Positions 1-8,899 of a stretch of DNA of 64,000 bases are shown here, piece after piece; the first letter of the stretch is position 1; each line of letters begins with the position of its first letter. The DNA is from Bacteroidales bacterium (GTDB lineage: Bacteria > Bacteroidota > Bacteroidia > Bacteroidales > JAGOPY01). The DNA is taken from assembly GCA_017991835.1 (NCBI GenBank), contig JAGOPY010000001.1:1-64000 (forward strand), given 5' to 3'. The notes below the pieces were generated by a model. The model had not been told where the DNA came from. It made no database searches and saw nothing but the letters and a program-made list of their open reading frames with translations. Made by a program: the position numbers and the translations under genes.

Positions 1-172
1 GAGAGCCGACTTTGAGTGCCAAATATCAACTAAGGATATAATCACGGCATCATCTTGATCGACTCCTATTCAAAAATAGAATTTTTTTTGAAATATTGTT
101 TGGAAATTAACGGTATAACTTTGTGGTTAAATAAAAGACGATTAAGACATCCTCAGAAAAAATATTCCGCTT

Positions 173-1642
173 TTAGAACACAACCTTGAACTCTACCCTC
201 CTGTTCTGGGCTCTGCCGTCTGCCGTATCGTTCGTGGCTACCGGCGACGTTTCGCCAAAGCCCTTCACTTCTACGATCCTATCTTCCGGAACGCCCTTTT
301 CGAGCAGGTATCTTTTCACCGATTCGGCGCGTTTCTGCGACAGGGTCATATTCATGTCGTCGGCGCCGACATTGTCGGTATGGCCGAAGATCGACAGCGA
401 ATATTCCGGGTTTTCTTCCATCACCCTGACGACATCGTTGAGGATACGGAACGAATTCGATTTGATGACGTCTTTCCCGGTTTCGAACTGAATACCCTGC
501 AGCGCTTTTTCGAAGATCTGGCGGGTCTCCTGTTTGATCTCGGGGCAGCCCTTGTTCTCAGCAATACCAGGTACATCGGGGCATTTGTCGAGTTTATCGA
601 TGATCCCGTCTTTATCCCTGTCGGGGCAGCCGTTGGTTTCGGCGGGGCCGGCATCGTTCGGGCACTCGTCCTTAGCATCGGTGATCCCGTCGCCATCCGC
701 ATCGGGGCAACCATTAAGAGACGCCAGTCCGGCCACTTCCGGGCAATCGTCTTTACGGTCTTCTATCCCGTCTTTATCCGTATCGGGGCAGCCGTTAAAT
801 TCGGCGAGGCCCGCTTTGGAAGGACATTCATCCTTGCTGTCGATAATACCGTCGCCATCCGTATCCGGGCAGCCGTTGAACTGGGCAAGGCCGGCAATTT
901 CCGGGCATTCGTCGACATTGTCGGCAATCCCGTCCTTATCCCTGTCGAGGATACAGCCCTTCTCATCCACCAATGAACCGAGCGGTGTGTCGGGGCATTT
1001 GTCTTTCCTGTCAGGGACGCCATCCCCGTCGGTATCGATGGCCGGGCCCAGGTTCACCGTCAGGCCCAGGTTGTGGTGCAGCAGCAGGTCATTTCCGCTT
1101 TCGGTCTGATTCTTGTCGCGGCCGTCGTTATTGGTCCACCCAAAGGATGCGATATACCTGAGGCTAAGATTCTTGTACAATCTCAGGTCGAGGCCGAGCC
1201 CTGCCGGAACGACCAGGTCGAGGCCGTTATTGGCAGTTGTAATATCCGAACTGGTTTCGGAAAGGTTTCTGAAACCAACTCCTGCAAATATATAGGGCTT
1301 AAAAACGGCCTTATCCCTTTTTACGAATTTAAACTGAATCTGGAGGTCACCATACAATTCCTGGGCTCCATATTTAGGATAGTCCTCGAAGACCATAAAT
1401 CCGGTAGCGCCGTAACTTCCGTGGCCGGCCACGTTGAACCGGGGGCTGAGGTAGCGCGACAGAGATAATGCCGCAAATCCGTAATACGCTTTGGAAATAG
1501 CAAAGAAACCATTTCCCAGGTCACCGCTATATTCGGATTTTCCGCCGTATGCACCGAGGTTCCACTTTTTATCGCTTGTTTGCGATAGTCCCGCCAGGGT
1601 GCTCAGCATGACAACCAATAATAAGTAAACTGTTTTTTTCAT
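173..1642 (-). CDS. OmpA-family outer-membrane protein with TSP3 repeats
   Basis: 489 aa from the Met that opens a clear signal peptide (MKKTVYLLLVVMLSTLAGLSQ); a start 34 codons upstream would put hydrophilic sequence before it. Residues ~25-200 look like an OmpA-type beta-barrel. Next come six thrombospondin type-3 calcium-binding repeats (DxDxDGxxDxxDxCP pattern, ~205-365). The C-terminal OmpA domain (~375-489) carries the peptidoglycan-binding signature around GHTDNVG and ends in RRVEFKVVF. By family knowledge it links the outer membrane to the cell wall. It has its own promoter ~145 bp upstream and appears monocistronic. Confidence 0.93.
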   Translation of the reverse strand: MKKTVYLLLVVMLSTLAGLSQTSDKKWNLGAYGGKSEYSGDLGNGFFAISKAYYGFAALSLSRYLSPRFNVAGHGSYGATGFMVFEDYPKYGAQELYGDLQIQFKFVKRDKAVFKPYIFAGVGFRNLSETSSDITTANNGLDLVVPAGLGLDLRLYKNLSLRYIASFGWTNNDGRDKNQTESGNDLLLHHNLGLTVNLGPAIDTDGDGVPDRKDKCPDTPLGSLVDEKGCILDRDKDGIADNVDECPEIAGLAQFNGCPDTDGDGIIDSKDECPSKAGLAEFNGCPDTDKDGIEDRKDDCPEVAGLASLNGCPDADGDGITDAKDECPNDAGPAETNGCPDRDKDGIIDKLDKCPDVPGIAENKGCPEIKQETRQIFEKALQGIQFETGKDVIKSNSFRILNDVVRVMEENPEYSLSIFGHTDNVGADDMNMTLSQKRAESVKRYLLEKGVPEDRIVEVKGFGETSPVATNDTADGRAQNRRVEFKVVF

Positions 1643-1790
1643 AGCATTAATTTTTAAGTTAGTGATGATTATATTCGTTCTGTCCAGACTGGACAGCAAC
1701 ATCCTTATTTTTGAATAATTTATCAATGAATCCGTATATCTCATATAACAGATATATCCCTACATAAAACCTGGCTATTATGACTTTCCT

Positions 1791-1821
1791 CAAAGGTAAG
1801 GATAATCAAAGCGAAATACAA
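1791..1821 (-). promoter_or_regulatory. Bacteroidota-type promoter for the OmpA gene
   Basis: Read on the minus strand: TTG (1821-1819), 20 nt, then TACCTTTG (1798-1791). This matches the Bacteroidota -33 TTG / -7 TAnnTTTG consensus and spacing. Transcription would start near 1784, leaving a leader of ~140 nt. I see nothing else in the 307-bp gap 1643-1949. Confidence 0.62.
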
Positions 1822-1949
1822 CATCTTTTTATACCCTCACTTTAAAAGACGCAAAATTAAAAGAATTTCAGGTGATGGAGACTTCAAGCACAGCTTCAAA
1901 TATCACCCTGATTAATAATCGTAAGGCAAATCTGAAAGGGAAAATAATT

Positions 1950-3380
1950 CTATCGCCCGCCCCAGCGGACACGGTGGGACCCGTATCCCGAGCCGACATT
2001 GTAGCCGTGAGCCCTGCCCCAGGAAACCCCTGCGTCTTCGAGTTCACCATTGCCGCAGTTCATATAGTCTTCTGCCAGATATTTATCGCCGAATTCGTTC
2101 AGCAGGTGGATCAGTTCCGGGATGCGCGATGCATCACCCTGGCGGATAAAGTTATGGCAGGCTGAAACAACATCGGAGGTGGAAGGCCTGGGCTCATCCA
2201 CCAGTCCGGCCGCCCCGATGACATTGCCAAGCGAACCGGTCTCATCTTTTTTAAAAGAAAATGCCTCCTGCCAGCTGATAATCCCACGGCGGATTTTTGC
2301 CCCCAGCATGATCGCCGGATCGGTCGCTTCATTCGAAAGCAAGTCAAGCGAAGCATCATCCAGCTTCGTGAAAGCCGCCCTTCTCACCTGCCAATCGGTA
2401 TGGTTCTGTGAGATGTTCATCAGCCCGGTTTGATCGTCCAGCATCTCGATAACCTTTAACTGCAGTTCCCGTTCATCGTAATCGTTTACCAGGCTGGTAA
2501 GCATTGCGGGCGACAACCGGCTGAGGGCCGTTTTTTGAGCATCCCTGTTTTCATCTTCCAAGGCAATCTTATACAGTATATCCTGGTCAGTTATTTTACT
2601 GATTACCATTAACCTGAAGAAAGTATCCTTGCTTTCATTGGCCAGCCTGCCAAGCAGTTGCTCATCCGTTAACCGGATCATGGCAGCATGCTTTGCTTCC
2701 TTATAATCCTCTTTTAAAGCAATCTCAAAAAGTGTATTCTGGTCGGTCACTTTCTCTATAGCTTTAAGCTGGAGCTTTGTGTCGCCCGAGCCAATAGCCA
2801 GTCGTCCGATCAGTGCCGGATCGGTCAGTTTATCGAATGCCGCCTGCCTGACCTCTGAGCGACCGTCATCCATGGCTGCCTTAAACAGCACCTCCTGGCT
2901 GTCTGTCTTGCCGATGGCGGGAAGCTGAATTTTCGGATCATTGGCTTCCACAGCCAGGCGGTTAACCAGTTTCATATCGCTGATCTTATTAAACGCTGCT
3001 GACTTTATCTCCCCATTTTTATGATCCAGCGCTATATCGAAAAGGATCTCCTGGTCGGTGATCATTCCGATGGCCAGTTGCTGCAGGCCTGGATCATTCA
3101 TCTCATCTGTATATTTGCCAAGAAGCTCCTGGTCAGTGATTCGGCTCAAGGCAAGCACTTTGACTTCCCGGTTCATATCTCCGAGAGCTACTTTGTACAA
3201 AATACCCTGGTCGTCAGTTTTTTTTACCGCCCTCAGCCGGGACTTGTAATTTTTGCTATCCAGGCTGGCACAGCTGCATACAGTCATCAAAAACAGGATC
3301 AGGATAATGCTGTGAAAAAATTGATCCGGGACGGTAATTCTGAGATGGCCCGGGCGGGAAGGAATCTTTAAGTATTTCAT
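1950..3380 (-). CDS. HEAT-like repeat lipoprotein
   Basis: 476 aa. An N-terminal hydrophobic segment (~20-34) is followed by a Cys pair (VCSCAS) that fits a lipoprotein signal. Residues ~50-390 are regular alpha-helical repeats of ~24-25 aa with the recurring pattern DQxxLxKIAxxDxNxEVRxAALxRLxD and LxxLAxxxxDxxxQLxAI, as in HEAT/PBS-type superhelices used for protein binding. The C-terminus is Gly/Arg/Tyr-rich. Start chosen at MKYLKI; MPNLDI six codons upstream is an alternative. No enzymatic motif is seen, so a scaffold role in the envelope is inference. Confidence 0.8.
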   Translation of the reverse strand: MKYLKIPSRPGHLRITVPDQFFHSIILILFLMTVCSCASLDSKNYKSRLRAVKKTDDQGILYKVALGDMNREVKVLALSRITDQELLGKYTDEMNDPGLQQLAIGMITDQEILFDIALDHKNGEIKSAAFNKISDMKLVNRLAVEANDPKIQLPAIGKTDSQEVLFKAAMDDGRSEVRQAAFDKLTDPALIGRLAIGSGDTKLQLKAIEKVTDQNTLFEIALKEDYKEAKHAAMIRLTDEQLLGRLANESKDTFFRLMVISKITDQDILYKIALEDENRDAQKTALSRLSPAMLTSLVNDYDERELQLKVIEMLDDQTGLMNISQNHTDWQVRRAAFTKLDDASLDLLSNEATDPAIMLGAKIRRGIISWQEAFSFKKDETGSLGNVIGAAGLVDEPRPSTSDVVSACHNFIRQGDASRIPELIHLLNEFGDKYLAEDYMNCGNGELEDAGVSWGRAHGYNVGSGYGSHRVRWGGR

Positions 3381-3445
3381 AATGTCAAGGTTTGGCAAAA
3401 TTTCTTAATTATATGATGATTTGTAAGAACGAAAATGGCAACGCT

Positions 3446-3476
3446 CAAATTTACAGGATAAATCGGAAAAAGTCAA
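3446..3476 (-). promoter_or_regulatory. Bacteroidota-type promoter for the HEAT-repeat lipoprotein
   Basis: Minus strand: TTG (3476-3474), 20 nt, TAAATTTG (3453-3446). Exact match to the TTG-N20-TAnnTTTG layout, with a ~60-nt leader before the start at 3380. Confidence 0.6.
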
Positions 3477-3649
3477 CTGAATTTTAAACCTGCCTGCTGA
3501 GCAACTTAACCAGGAAATACATTATTTTTACTAACTGGCGATACGAGTTCATTCTACACTGATACTACGAACTGTATAATTTAAAATGAATGATATAAAT
3601 CATGTTTTAAATGGAGGGAATCAATATTATTCATCTACAATCCAATGCC

Positions 3650-4327
3650 ATGAAAAAACAATTTATCCACCTGTTGCTTACTATCATCGTTGTTTTGCCG
3701 GTGATAGCAAAAGGTCAGCCATTTTCATCAACGAATCTTTCTGGAAATGAGTTAAGAGCGGGACAAAATGAAGGACCGGCTGAGTCCTCCGTCATGATGT
3801 ATGCTCTCGATCCTGAAGATCTTTCCGTACACCTGATCATTGATATCGGGGAAGATTCTTTCAAAGCGTTTTACAGTGAATACATCGGGGATGGCGGCTG
3901 GGACTATTACCTGTCAGGCAGTTTCAGCCAGGGTGTCGCAAAATGCAAAGTCCTTGCGTGCAGGAATTACGGCTATAATGGCGAGGACGGCACCGATTAC
4001 AACAATGTGGTTGATGATTGTGGCACCAAGGTGCTTTATCTGAAGAGCCAGGGATTCATCATCAATGTCGATGATCCGGATCCCCTGGCCACCAACCAGG
4101 GGTGGCAACTTGAACTGCTTGACACGCCTGCCAGTTTGCCTTGTTTCGGAGAGCTGATGCTGCGCGATACTCCATCCTTTTTCGGGAATAGTATCGCCAC
4201 GATAGATTGCGAAAATTATCCGAATGAGATAATAGAGATCGGACCCTTTGAGAATAAGGCCGGCTTGCCGGGTTTCTGGTACAGGGTCCGGGTCAACGGC
4301 CGGGAAGGCTGGATCTTCGGCGGATAA
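3650..4327 (+). CDS. Secreted protein with C-terminal SH3-like segment
   Basis: 225 aa. Signal peptide MKKQFIHLLLTIIVVLPVIAKGQ; start at this Met rather than one 13 codons upstream. The body is rich in Gly, Asp and Tyr, with several Cys in the middle that could form disulfides. The last ~60 residues (MLRDTPSFFG...GFWYRVRVNGREGWIFGG) look like a bacterial SH3 domain, typical of proteins that bind cell-wall or peptide ligands. It converges with the next gene with only three bases between stop codons and no hairpin there. Function not recognised. Confidence 0.78.
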   Translation: MKKQFIHLLLTIIVVLPVIAKGQPFSSTNLSGNELRAGQNEGPAESSVMMYALDPEDLSVHLIIDIGEDSFKAFYSEYIGDGGWDYYLSGSFSQGVAKCKVLACRNYGYNGEDGTDYNNVVDDCGTKVLYLKSQGFIINVDDPDPLATNQGWQLELLDTPASLPCFGELMLRDTPSFFGNSIATIDCENYPNEIIEIGPFENKAGLPGFWYRVRVNGREGWIFGG

Positions 4328-4330
4328 AAA

Positions 4331-5698
4331 TTAAAAACGAGCCTCATAAAATTCCAGTGCATTGAGCCAGATCAGCAGTCGACCGCTTCTCATGGCTTCC
4401 TTGTAATCCATTTCATCCGAACCGGCCCACATTCCCAGCTTGAGCTTCCATTTAGGAACCTTCAGCACCCGTGAAAAATGATCCAGCTGATGAGGGGCAT
4501 TATAATCGCTGATCCTTCGGATCTCTTGGTTAGTTTCAATGAACTTTTTAAGATCATCGTATGTGGTGGGAATGGATTTCTTTGAAAAGAGGCGGTTTAA
4601 CTCAATCTGAACAATACTATAGGGTTCCAGGAAATTCTGATAAGCCTCTTTACCAAACCGGTTAATGATAAACATTTTATTCTCTTCCCACTCATCCCGC
4701 AAGTCGTGCATGACATTGACAGGGCCCAGGGATTTGAAAGCAGCCAGCTTTTGTTTGACCTCACCGGCAGACAGGCCATACTGAATCTCATACATTTTAT
4801 ACGCCCTGTCATTTTTGAAGACAACGGTTTCTGTGCTTGCATTTCCCGCCCCCAGAGTATACAAATACCGGAAAGTGCCTCCCATTGAGAATCCTTCCAG
4901 TGTTTTTTCGAAAAGGACATTTTTGACATTGTATCTGTACCTGGTTGTCTTCATCAATAAGGTACCTCTATCGTACTCTTCCTGCAAAACCAGGTTGCCC
5001 GAATCATCATACTCCTGCTTTATTTTTTTTGATAATTCGCCTCTCTCATCATAAAGCCTTTTCTCTGTAAGATTTCCCTGATCATCATAAGTGTTCACCG
5101 TTTTGCATGCAAGCTCATCCACCGAATTAAATTCCTCGACTTCAACCAGCCTGTGGTCGTCATCGTAACGATATTTGTTCGTGAAATCGGGATATCCCAG
5201 ATGATCGGACTGGATGTATTCCTGTACTTCACCATGATCGTTATAGGTAATGACCACTTTATTGATCAGCTTCCTGTTGTCGGAATAGCGGTATTCTTCA
5301 ATGAGTCTTCCCTTTTTGTCGTATTTGTATGAAGTCAGGCACACCTTCTGATCGCTGGCTGGAAAAAATGTATAGTTTTCAAAAGAATCGGTACCTTCCC
5401 GTCCAGAGTCAAGATTCGAACAATGAGGATCGGGCTTTATGTCGTGATCCTCTATTCCATGAAAACAGACTTTTTCGGCTGGCTTTCCCGAATCATCCGG
5501 TTTACAGACTACCTGCTCAATAAGTTCTCCTGAGGTATTATAGAACGATTGCTCGGTTTTTATGCCCTTCTTATCGAAGTTATTCACGATGATTATGTCG
5601 TTGTCTTCCACTCGTCCCTTCCTGACATTCCCTGTATTATCGTCGGCCTTATAAGGGACAATTATGCTGAATCCCGGTTGAATTGATATTTTCGCCAT
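4331..5698 (-). CDS. Hypothetical protein with YD-like repeats
   Basis: 455 aa, no signal peptide from the chosen start (MAKISIQPGF). Residues ~110-290 hold repeated units such as YDDQGNLTEKRLYDERGEL and YNDHGEVQEYIQSD, resembling YD/RHS-type or MORN-like beta-hairpin repeats. The C-terminal ~170 aa are helical and carry no motif I recognise; the segment near RISDYNAPHQLDHFSRVLKVPKWKLKLGM suggests a small helical DNA- or protein-binding unit, but that is guesswork. It is probably cytoplasmic. No toxin-like C-terminus is evident. Confidence 0.72.
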   Translation of the reverse strand: MAKISIQPGFSIIVPYKADDNTGNVRKGRVEDNDIIIVNNFDKKGIKTEQSFYNTSGELIEQVVCKPDDSGKPAEKVCFHGIEDHDIKPDPHCSNLDSGREGTDSFENYTFFPASDQKVCLTSYKYDKKGRLIEEYRYSDNRKLINKVVITYNDHGEVQEYIQSDHLGYPDFTNKYRYDDDHRLVEVEEFNSVDELACKTVNTYDDQGNLTEKRLYDERGELSKKIKQEYDDSGNLVLQEEYDRGTLLMKTTRYRYNVKNVLFEKTLEGFSMGGTFRYLYTLGAGNASTETVVFKNDRAYKMYEIQYGLSAGEVKQKLAAFKSLGPVNVMHDLRDEWEENKMFIINRFGKEAYQNFLEPYSIVQIELNRLFSKKSIPTTYDDLKKFIETNQEIRRISDYNAPHQLDHFSRVLKVPKWKLKLGMWAGSDEMDYKEAMRSGRLLIWLNALEFYEARF

Positions 5699-5771
5699 CT
5701 TGGTTTCGATTAATAAATTGACCCTATGAAAGTACAAAATTGAATGATCAGGCTGCTCCGTTGCATCAAAA

Positions 5772-5927
5772 TCAGTCGCTGAGGTTGAAATAATCCCTCA
5801 GCATATCTTCCAGCATTTCAATATAGATGATCAGTTCCTCCTTCGACAGTTTATCCTCCCTGATCTTCTCCTTCAGTTCATGGATTTTTGATATTAAGTA
5901 TACTATGATCTGCTCCTTGTGGTCCAT
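5772..5927 (-). CDS. Small charged helical protein (51 aa)
   Basis: A 51-codon frame from ATG at 5927 to TGA at 5772, lying in an otherwise empty 270-bp gap. The product begins MDHKEQIIVYLISKIHELKE and is rich in Lys, Glu, Leu and Ile in heptad-like spacing, ending DMLRDYFNLSD, so it probably forms one or two amphipathic helices. A near-consensus -7 box (TATCTTTA) lies upstream on the same strand. Family unknown. Confidence 0.55.
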   Translation of the reverse strand: MDHKEQIIVYLISKIHELKEKIREDKLSKEELIIYIEMLEDMLRDYFNLSD

Positions 5928-6010
5928 TTACTGGTTGTGGTTAGATATAGTCGGCTAATTCAGACGCTTAAAAATTTGCTTTTAAAGATACATTTTTAAC
6001 CAAAACATTC

Positions 6011-6682
6011 TTAATCACTAAGTAAAAAATCCAGTCTGACCGACCACGTCCAGTCCTTTACTGTTAAGTCATTAGTCTTTAATAAAGGAGTTATGCTTCG
6101 CTGAAATTCAAACCCCAGATTGACTTTTTTCTGAATAGCGCATGATATTCCGACATTGTACCCTACATTTATTTTTTTCCAGTTCCCATTGTATTCATCA
6201 ATAGGATAACAGGAATTGATGGGGTAAACCCCTTCGGATTCTATCGATTTACTCAACAAATAATTGATATTAAAGCCGATCAGAGGAGTTAATTTCAGGG
6301 ATTTAAATTTAATGATGTGATAACCGATATTCGATTCAATAGTCAGATACCCGAATCTGTCCTGAAGTTTATGATAACTTAATGGGCCGGGAATCCCATC
6401 AATGAAATCTGCAGTTTGAGCTTCCTGGGAATACCCTTTTTGCTGGCAGAGAAGACGATTCGTCCAGTAGACCCTGTCGCTGAGCGGTTTGCCAATATTA
6501 ACACCGATTCCGAACGTATTTAAGGCGTTCCATTGAAAAGTGCCATCATCCGGAAGTTGGGGATTATAATTTGTTTGGCTTGATCTGCTGTAAATTACGG
6601 ATATGCTATAATCAAGCTTTGTTTGCGCATTTGCAAGTAGTATACTGACTACTGCTATAAAAACTATTGTGAATCGCTTCAT
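6011..6682 (-). CDS. Outer-membrane beta-barrel protein (PorT-like)
   Basis: 223 aa. Signal peptide MKRFTIVFIAVVSILLANAQ. The rest alternates polar and hydrophobic residues in strand-length stretches (LDYSISVIYSRSSQ, FGIGVNIGKPLSDRVYWTNRL, NVGYNVGISCAIQKKVNLGFEF) and ends WTWSVRLDFLLSD, typical of eight-stranded outer-membrane barrels of Bacteroidota. Ends 29 bp downstream of the PD40/T9SS gene on the same strand, so likely co-transcribed. Substrate or partner unknown. Confidence 0.8.
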   Translation of the reverse strand: MKRFTIVFIAVVSILLANAQTKLDYSISVIYSRSSQTNYNPQLPDDGTFQWNALNTFGIGVNIGKPLSDRVYWTNRLLCQQKGYSQEAQTADFIDGIPGPLSYHKLQDRFGYLTIESNIGYHIIKFKSLKLTPLIGFNINYLLSKSIESEGVYPINSCYPIDEYNGNWKKINVGYNVGISCAIQKKVNLGFEFQRSITPLLKTNDLTVKDWTWSVRLDFLLSD

Positions 6683-6711
6683 ATGCTCAAATTTAAATTC
6701 TTTGAGAATCA

Positions 6712-8151
6712 CTACATTTTATAAATCTTCCTGGAAATTAATTCATTTTCAACATACACTTTCAGGATATAAACACCGCTGGAACAATCCGTCAAATCAA
6801 TAATGGTTTCATTTTTAAACACTTGTCGGACAAAACTCCTGCCTTGAAGATCATTAAGAACGACGGTCGCAGTCTTGCCGGTAAACAGAACCAGCGAAAT
6901 TGAGATAAAGCCACGGGTTGGGTTCGGAAAGATCCGGGCTCCGGGAAAATTATCCGGATCGTATCCTGTTGGCAATTGCACACTAAGTTTAAGTGGAGTC
7001 CATGCCGATGCACCGGCGTTGTCGTTGGCTGTCAGTTTTATATTCAGAATTTGTTCCATCTCCGGCACGCCTGTAAAAACTCCCGAAACCGTGTCAAATG
7101 TCAACCACTCCGGCAGGGGATTTCCATTCGTGAGTACGGCGGTAAAGGTGAAAACACTGCTGGAATCATCATCAGAAAAAGTACTGTCGGGAATGGAGTA
7201 AATGAATTGTTCTCCGATATAAGCGGTCTGATCAGGTATCGGATATTTCATATACGGAATAAAATTGGTATACCGAAGGCTGTCGGTAAAGCCGGCCGAA
7301 ACCCAATACAGATCGTCATTTGAGCCATAGGTCATGTACAAACCATCGGGCGTAATATCTCCCGAAGTTTCATCGCCCGGAGTATTGATGACATTCCCGA
7401 GATTTTTGGGATTGGTCCAGTTGCCATCCGGCTTTCTGTAAGCAATATACAAATCGTTCTGCCCGTATCCTTCTTCCCGTATCGCTTTCATGATCATATA
7501 GCTTTCATCGGCTGATACATACGGATCACCCCAGGTTTGTGAACCGATGAAATTAACAGGCTTTGGTAAAACGATCCTGTTTTCATAAATACCATCGCAA
7601 TACTGGCTCCGGCATATTTTCCCGGCCTGGCTCGAAAAATAGACCGACGAATCCCCGACAATGCAAGGATGGTACTGGTAAGATTCAGAATTTGGAGGAT
7701 TGCCAAGACTGACCGGGTCCGACCATGAATCCCCTTCTTTCTGCGAAAAGCTTAGATCAACAATTCCTTCATGGTTAACAGCATTGGTGGCAAACAGGTA
7801 AACCCGGTTGCCATTGTAAGCAAAGAAAGGTTCGCCGGTGGCTCTGCCATTGGAGAAAGGGATGGTATCGGGCGTTGTCCAGTGGTCTTCCAGATAGCTA
7901 GCCGACAGGATATACGGATTTCCGGGTTCAGGATATTTCTCAATATGAAAAAAAACAGAGGCTCCATCCGGTGAGAAAGTGATGGTGGCTTCATTTCGAT
8001 CAGGAATCGAAACGATGCCCGGAGCAAATAATTGGGGGATGCAACCGGGAGGAGTTTGGCCGAAATAGAGACTGTCAGTAGGAATAACCTGTGAAAACGT
8101 GATACTCAGGGTTGAAAGTATGATGACGGAGGAAAGCGCTAATTTTTTCAT
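6712..8151 (-). CDS. PD40 beta-propeller protein with Ig-like domain and T9SS tail
   Basis: 479 aa from MKKLALSSVIILSTLSITFSQ, a signal peptide; a longer frame upstream runs back into the neighbouring gene and is rejected. Residues ~45-310 hold PD40/TolB-like propeller blades (EATITFSPDGASVFFH, GDPYVSADESYMIMKA, SGDITPDGLYMTYGSNDD). Residues ~315-395 are a putative Ig (He_PIG) domain with the SGVFTGVP hallmark. The last ~75 residues (ARIFPNPTRGFISISL...SGVYILKVYVENELISRKIYKM) are a type A T9SS sorting domain. It should be exported and anchored or released at the surface. Confidence 0.88.
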   Translation of the reverse strand: MKKLALSSVIILSTLSITFSQVIPTDSLYFGQTPPGCIPQLFAPGIVSIPDRNEATITFSPDGASVFFHIEKYPEPGNPYILSASYLEDHWTTPDTIPFSNGRATGEPFFAYNGNRVYLFATNAVNHEGIVDLSFSQKEGDSWSDPVSLGNPPNSESYQYHPCIVGDSSVYFSSQAGKICRSQYCDGIYENRIVLPKPVNFIGSQTWGDPYVSADESYMIMKAIREEGYGQNDLYIAYRKPDGNWTNPKNLGNVINTPGDETSGDITPDGLYMTYGSNDDLYWVSAGFTDSLRYTNFIPYMKYPIPDQTAYIGEQFIYSIPDSTFSDDDSSSVFTFTAVLTNGNPLPEWLTFDTVSGVFTGVPEMEQILNIKLTANDNAGASAWTPLKLSVQLPTGYDPDNFPGARIFPNPTRGFISISLVLFTGKTATVVLNDLQGRSFVRQVFKNETIIDLTDCSSGVYILKVYVENELISRKIYKM

Positions 8152-8191
8152 GGTATTTACAATTTGATTTTTATTACGGATATCCTGATTG

Positions 8192-8824
8192 TTAAAAATT
8201 AATTCCGAAATAGAGATTGGGTTCGAACAGAAAATAATTCTTCCATTTACTTTCCTTCTCTTCAAAACCTTGCGGCGCTTTGGTATCAACCGGCCAGTAA
8301 TTGCAATGGACCTGCGGCTCCAGGTAAAACCTGTTTTTAAAGAGCGCTATGTGATAACCCAGGTGCCAGGTCGTATAAAGCTTAAATCCTTCGTCAATCT
8401 TATTTTTCTCTTCGTCCAGGTATATTTTGTAAAGTGGCAGAACCTCAACTGCAGCGAATAATCCTTTCCACAGCATCCGCTGGTAGGTAACCCCAATGCC
8501 GCATTCGCTGAGCCTGCCCGGAAAGAACTCGCTTTCGTCACGGAATCCGGGATCCCATAACTGTATGCCCATCGGGGCAAAAAGCTTCCATGTGGCTACT
8601 TTAATGCCGATCCTATCTTTTGGCGTGAGTTGATAGCTGCCGTGAAACTCGTAATGATGCGTGTTGGTTTTTTCCTGGCCGAAATTGGCCAGGGTCAGGT
8701 AGGTTGTTCCGAAGGAAAATTTGTGGTCAGCTTCATTTTCTGTGGCTGATTTCCTTTGATTCTGACTCAGTGCAAGCGATATGCACATGATCGTCAATAG
8801 CGATGTTAAAGTGATTTTTTTCAT
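8192..8824 (-). CDS. Outer-membrane beta-barrel protein, paralogue 1
   Basis: 210 aa, signal peptide MKKITLTSLLTIMCISLALSQ. Barrel-like pattern throughout, ending LFEPNLYFGINF. It is clearly paralogous to the next gene upstream on the same strand: both share FGxxYLTLANFG-type strands, YxLTxKDxxxxEAxTWxxxxPxG, FPGRLSxxGxGxxYQRxxWKxLFAAVE, and xYWPVxTxxPxxFxxxE. Probably a metal- or small-molecule-linked outer-membrane protein of unknown role, and the product of a tandem duplication. Confidence 0.8.
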   Translation of the reverse strand: MKKITLTSLLTIMCISLALSQNQRKSATENEADHKFSFGTTYLTLANFGQEKTNTHHYEFHGSYQLTPKDRIGIKVATWKLFAPMGIQLWDPGFRDESEFFPGRLSECGIGVTYQRMLWKGLFAAVEVLPLYKIYLDEEKNKIDEGFKLYTTWHLGYHIALFKNRFYLEPQVHCNYWPVDTKAPQGFEEKESKWKNYFLFEPNLYFGINF

Positions 8825-8899
8825 TATTCAGATCTTTATGATTTTAAGAAAACTTACAATTATTAAAATGAATGGAAATAAATTAGAGCTTGAACCTCA

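Noticed and set aside
116-123. TAACTTTG box on the plus strand
   Set aside because: Fits a -7 box but points into the 3' end of the OmpA gene with no gene to serve and no well-spaced TTG.
380-976. 198-codon open frame on the plus strand
   Set aside because: Lies opposite the TSP3 repeats of the OmpA gene; repeat-driven codon bias keeps it open.
4331-5698. RHS/polymorphic toxin
   Set aside because: YD-like repeats are few, no RHS core signature, and the C-terminus shows no toxin motif or adjacent immunity gene.
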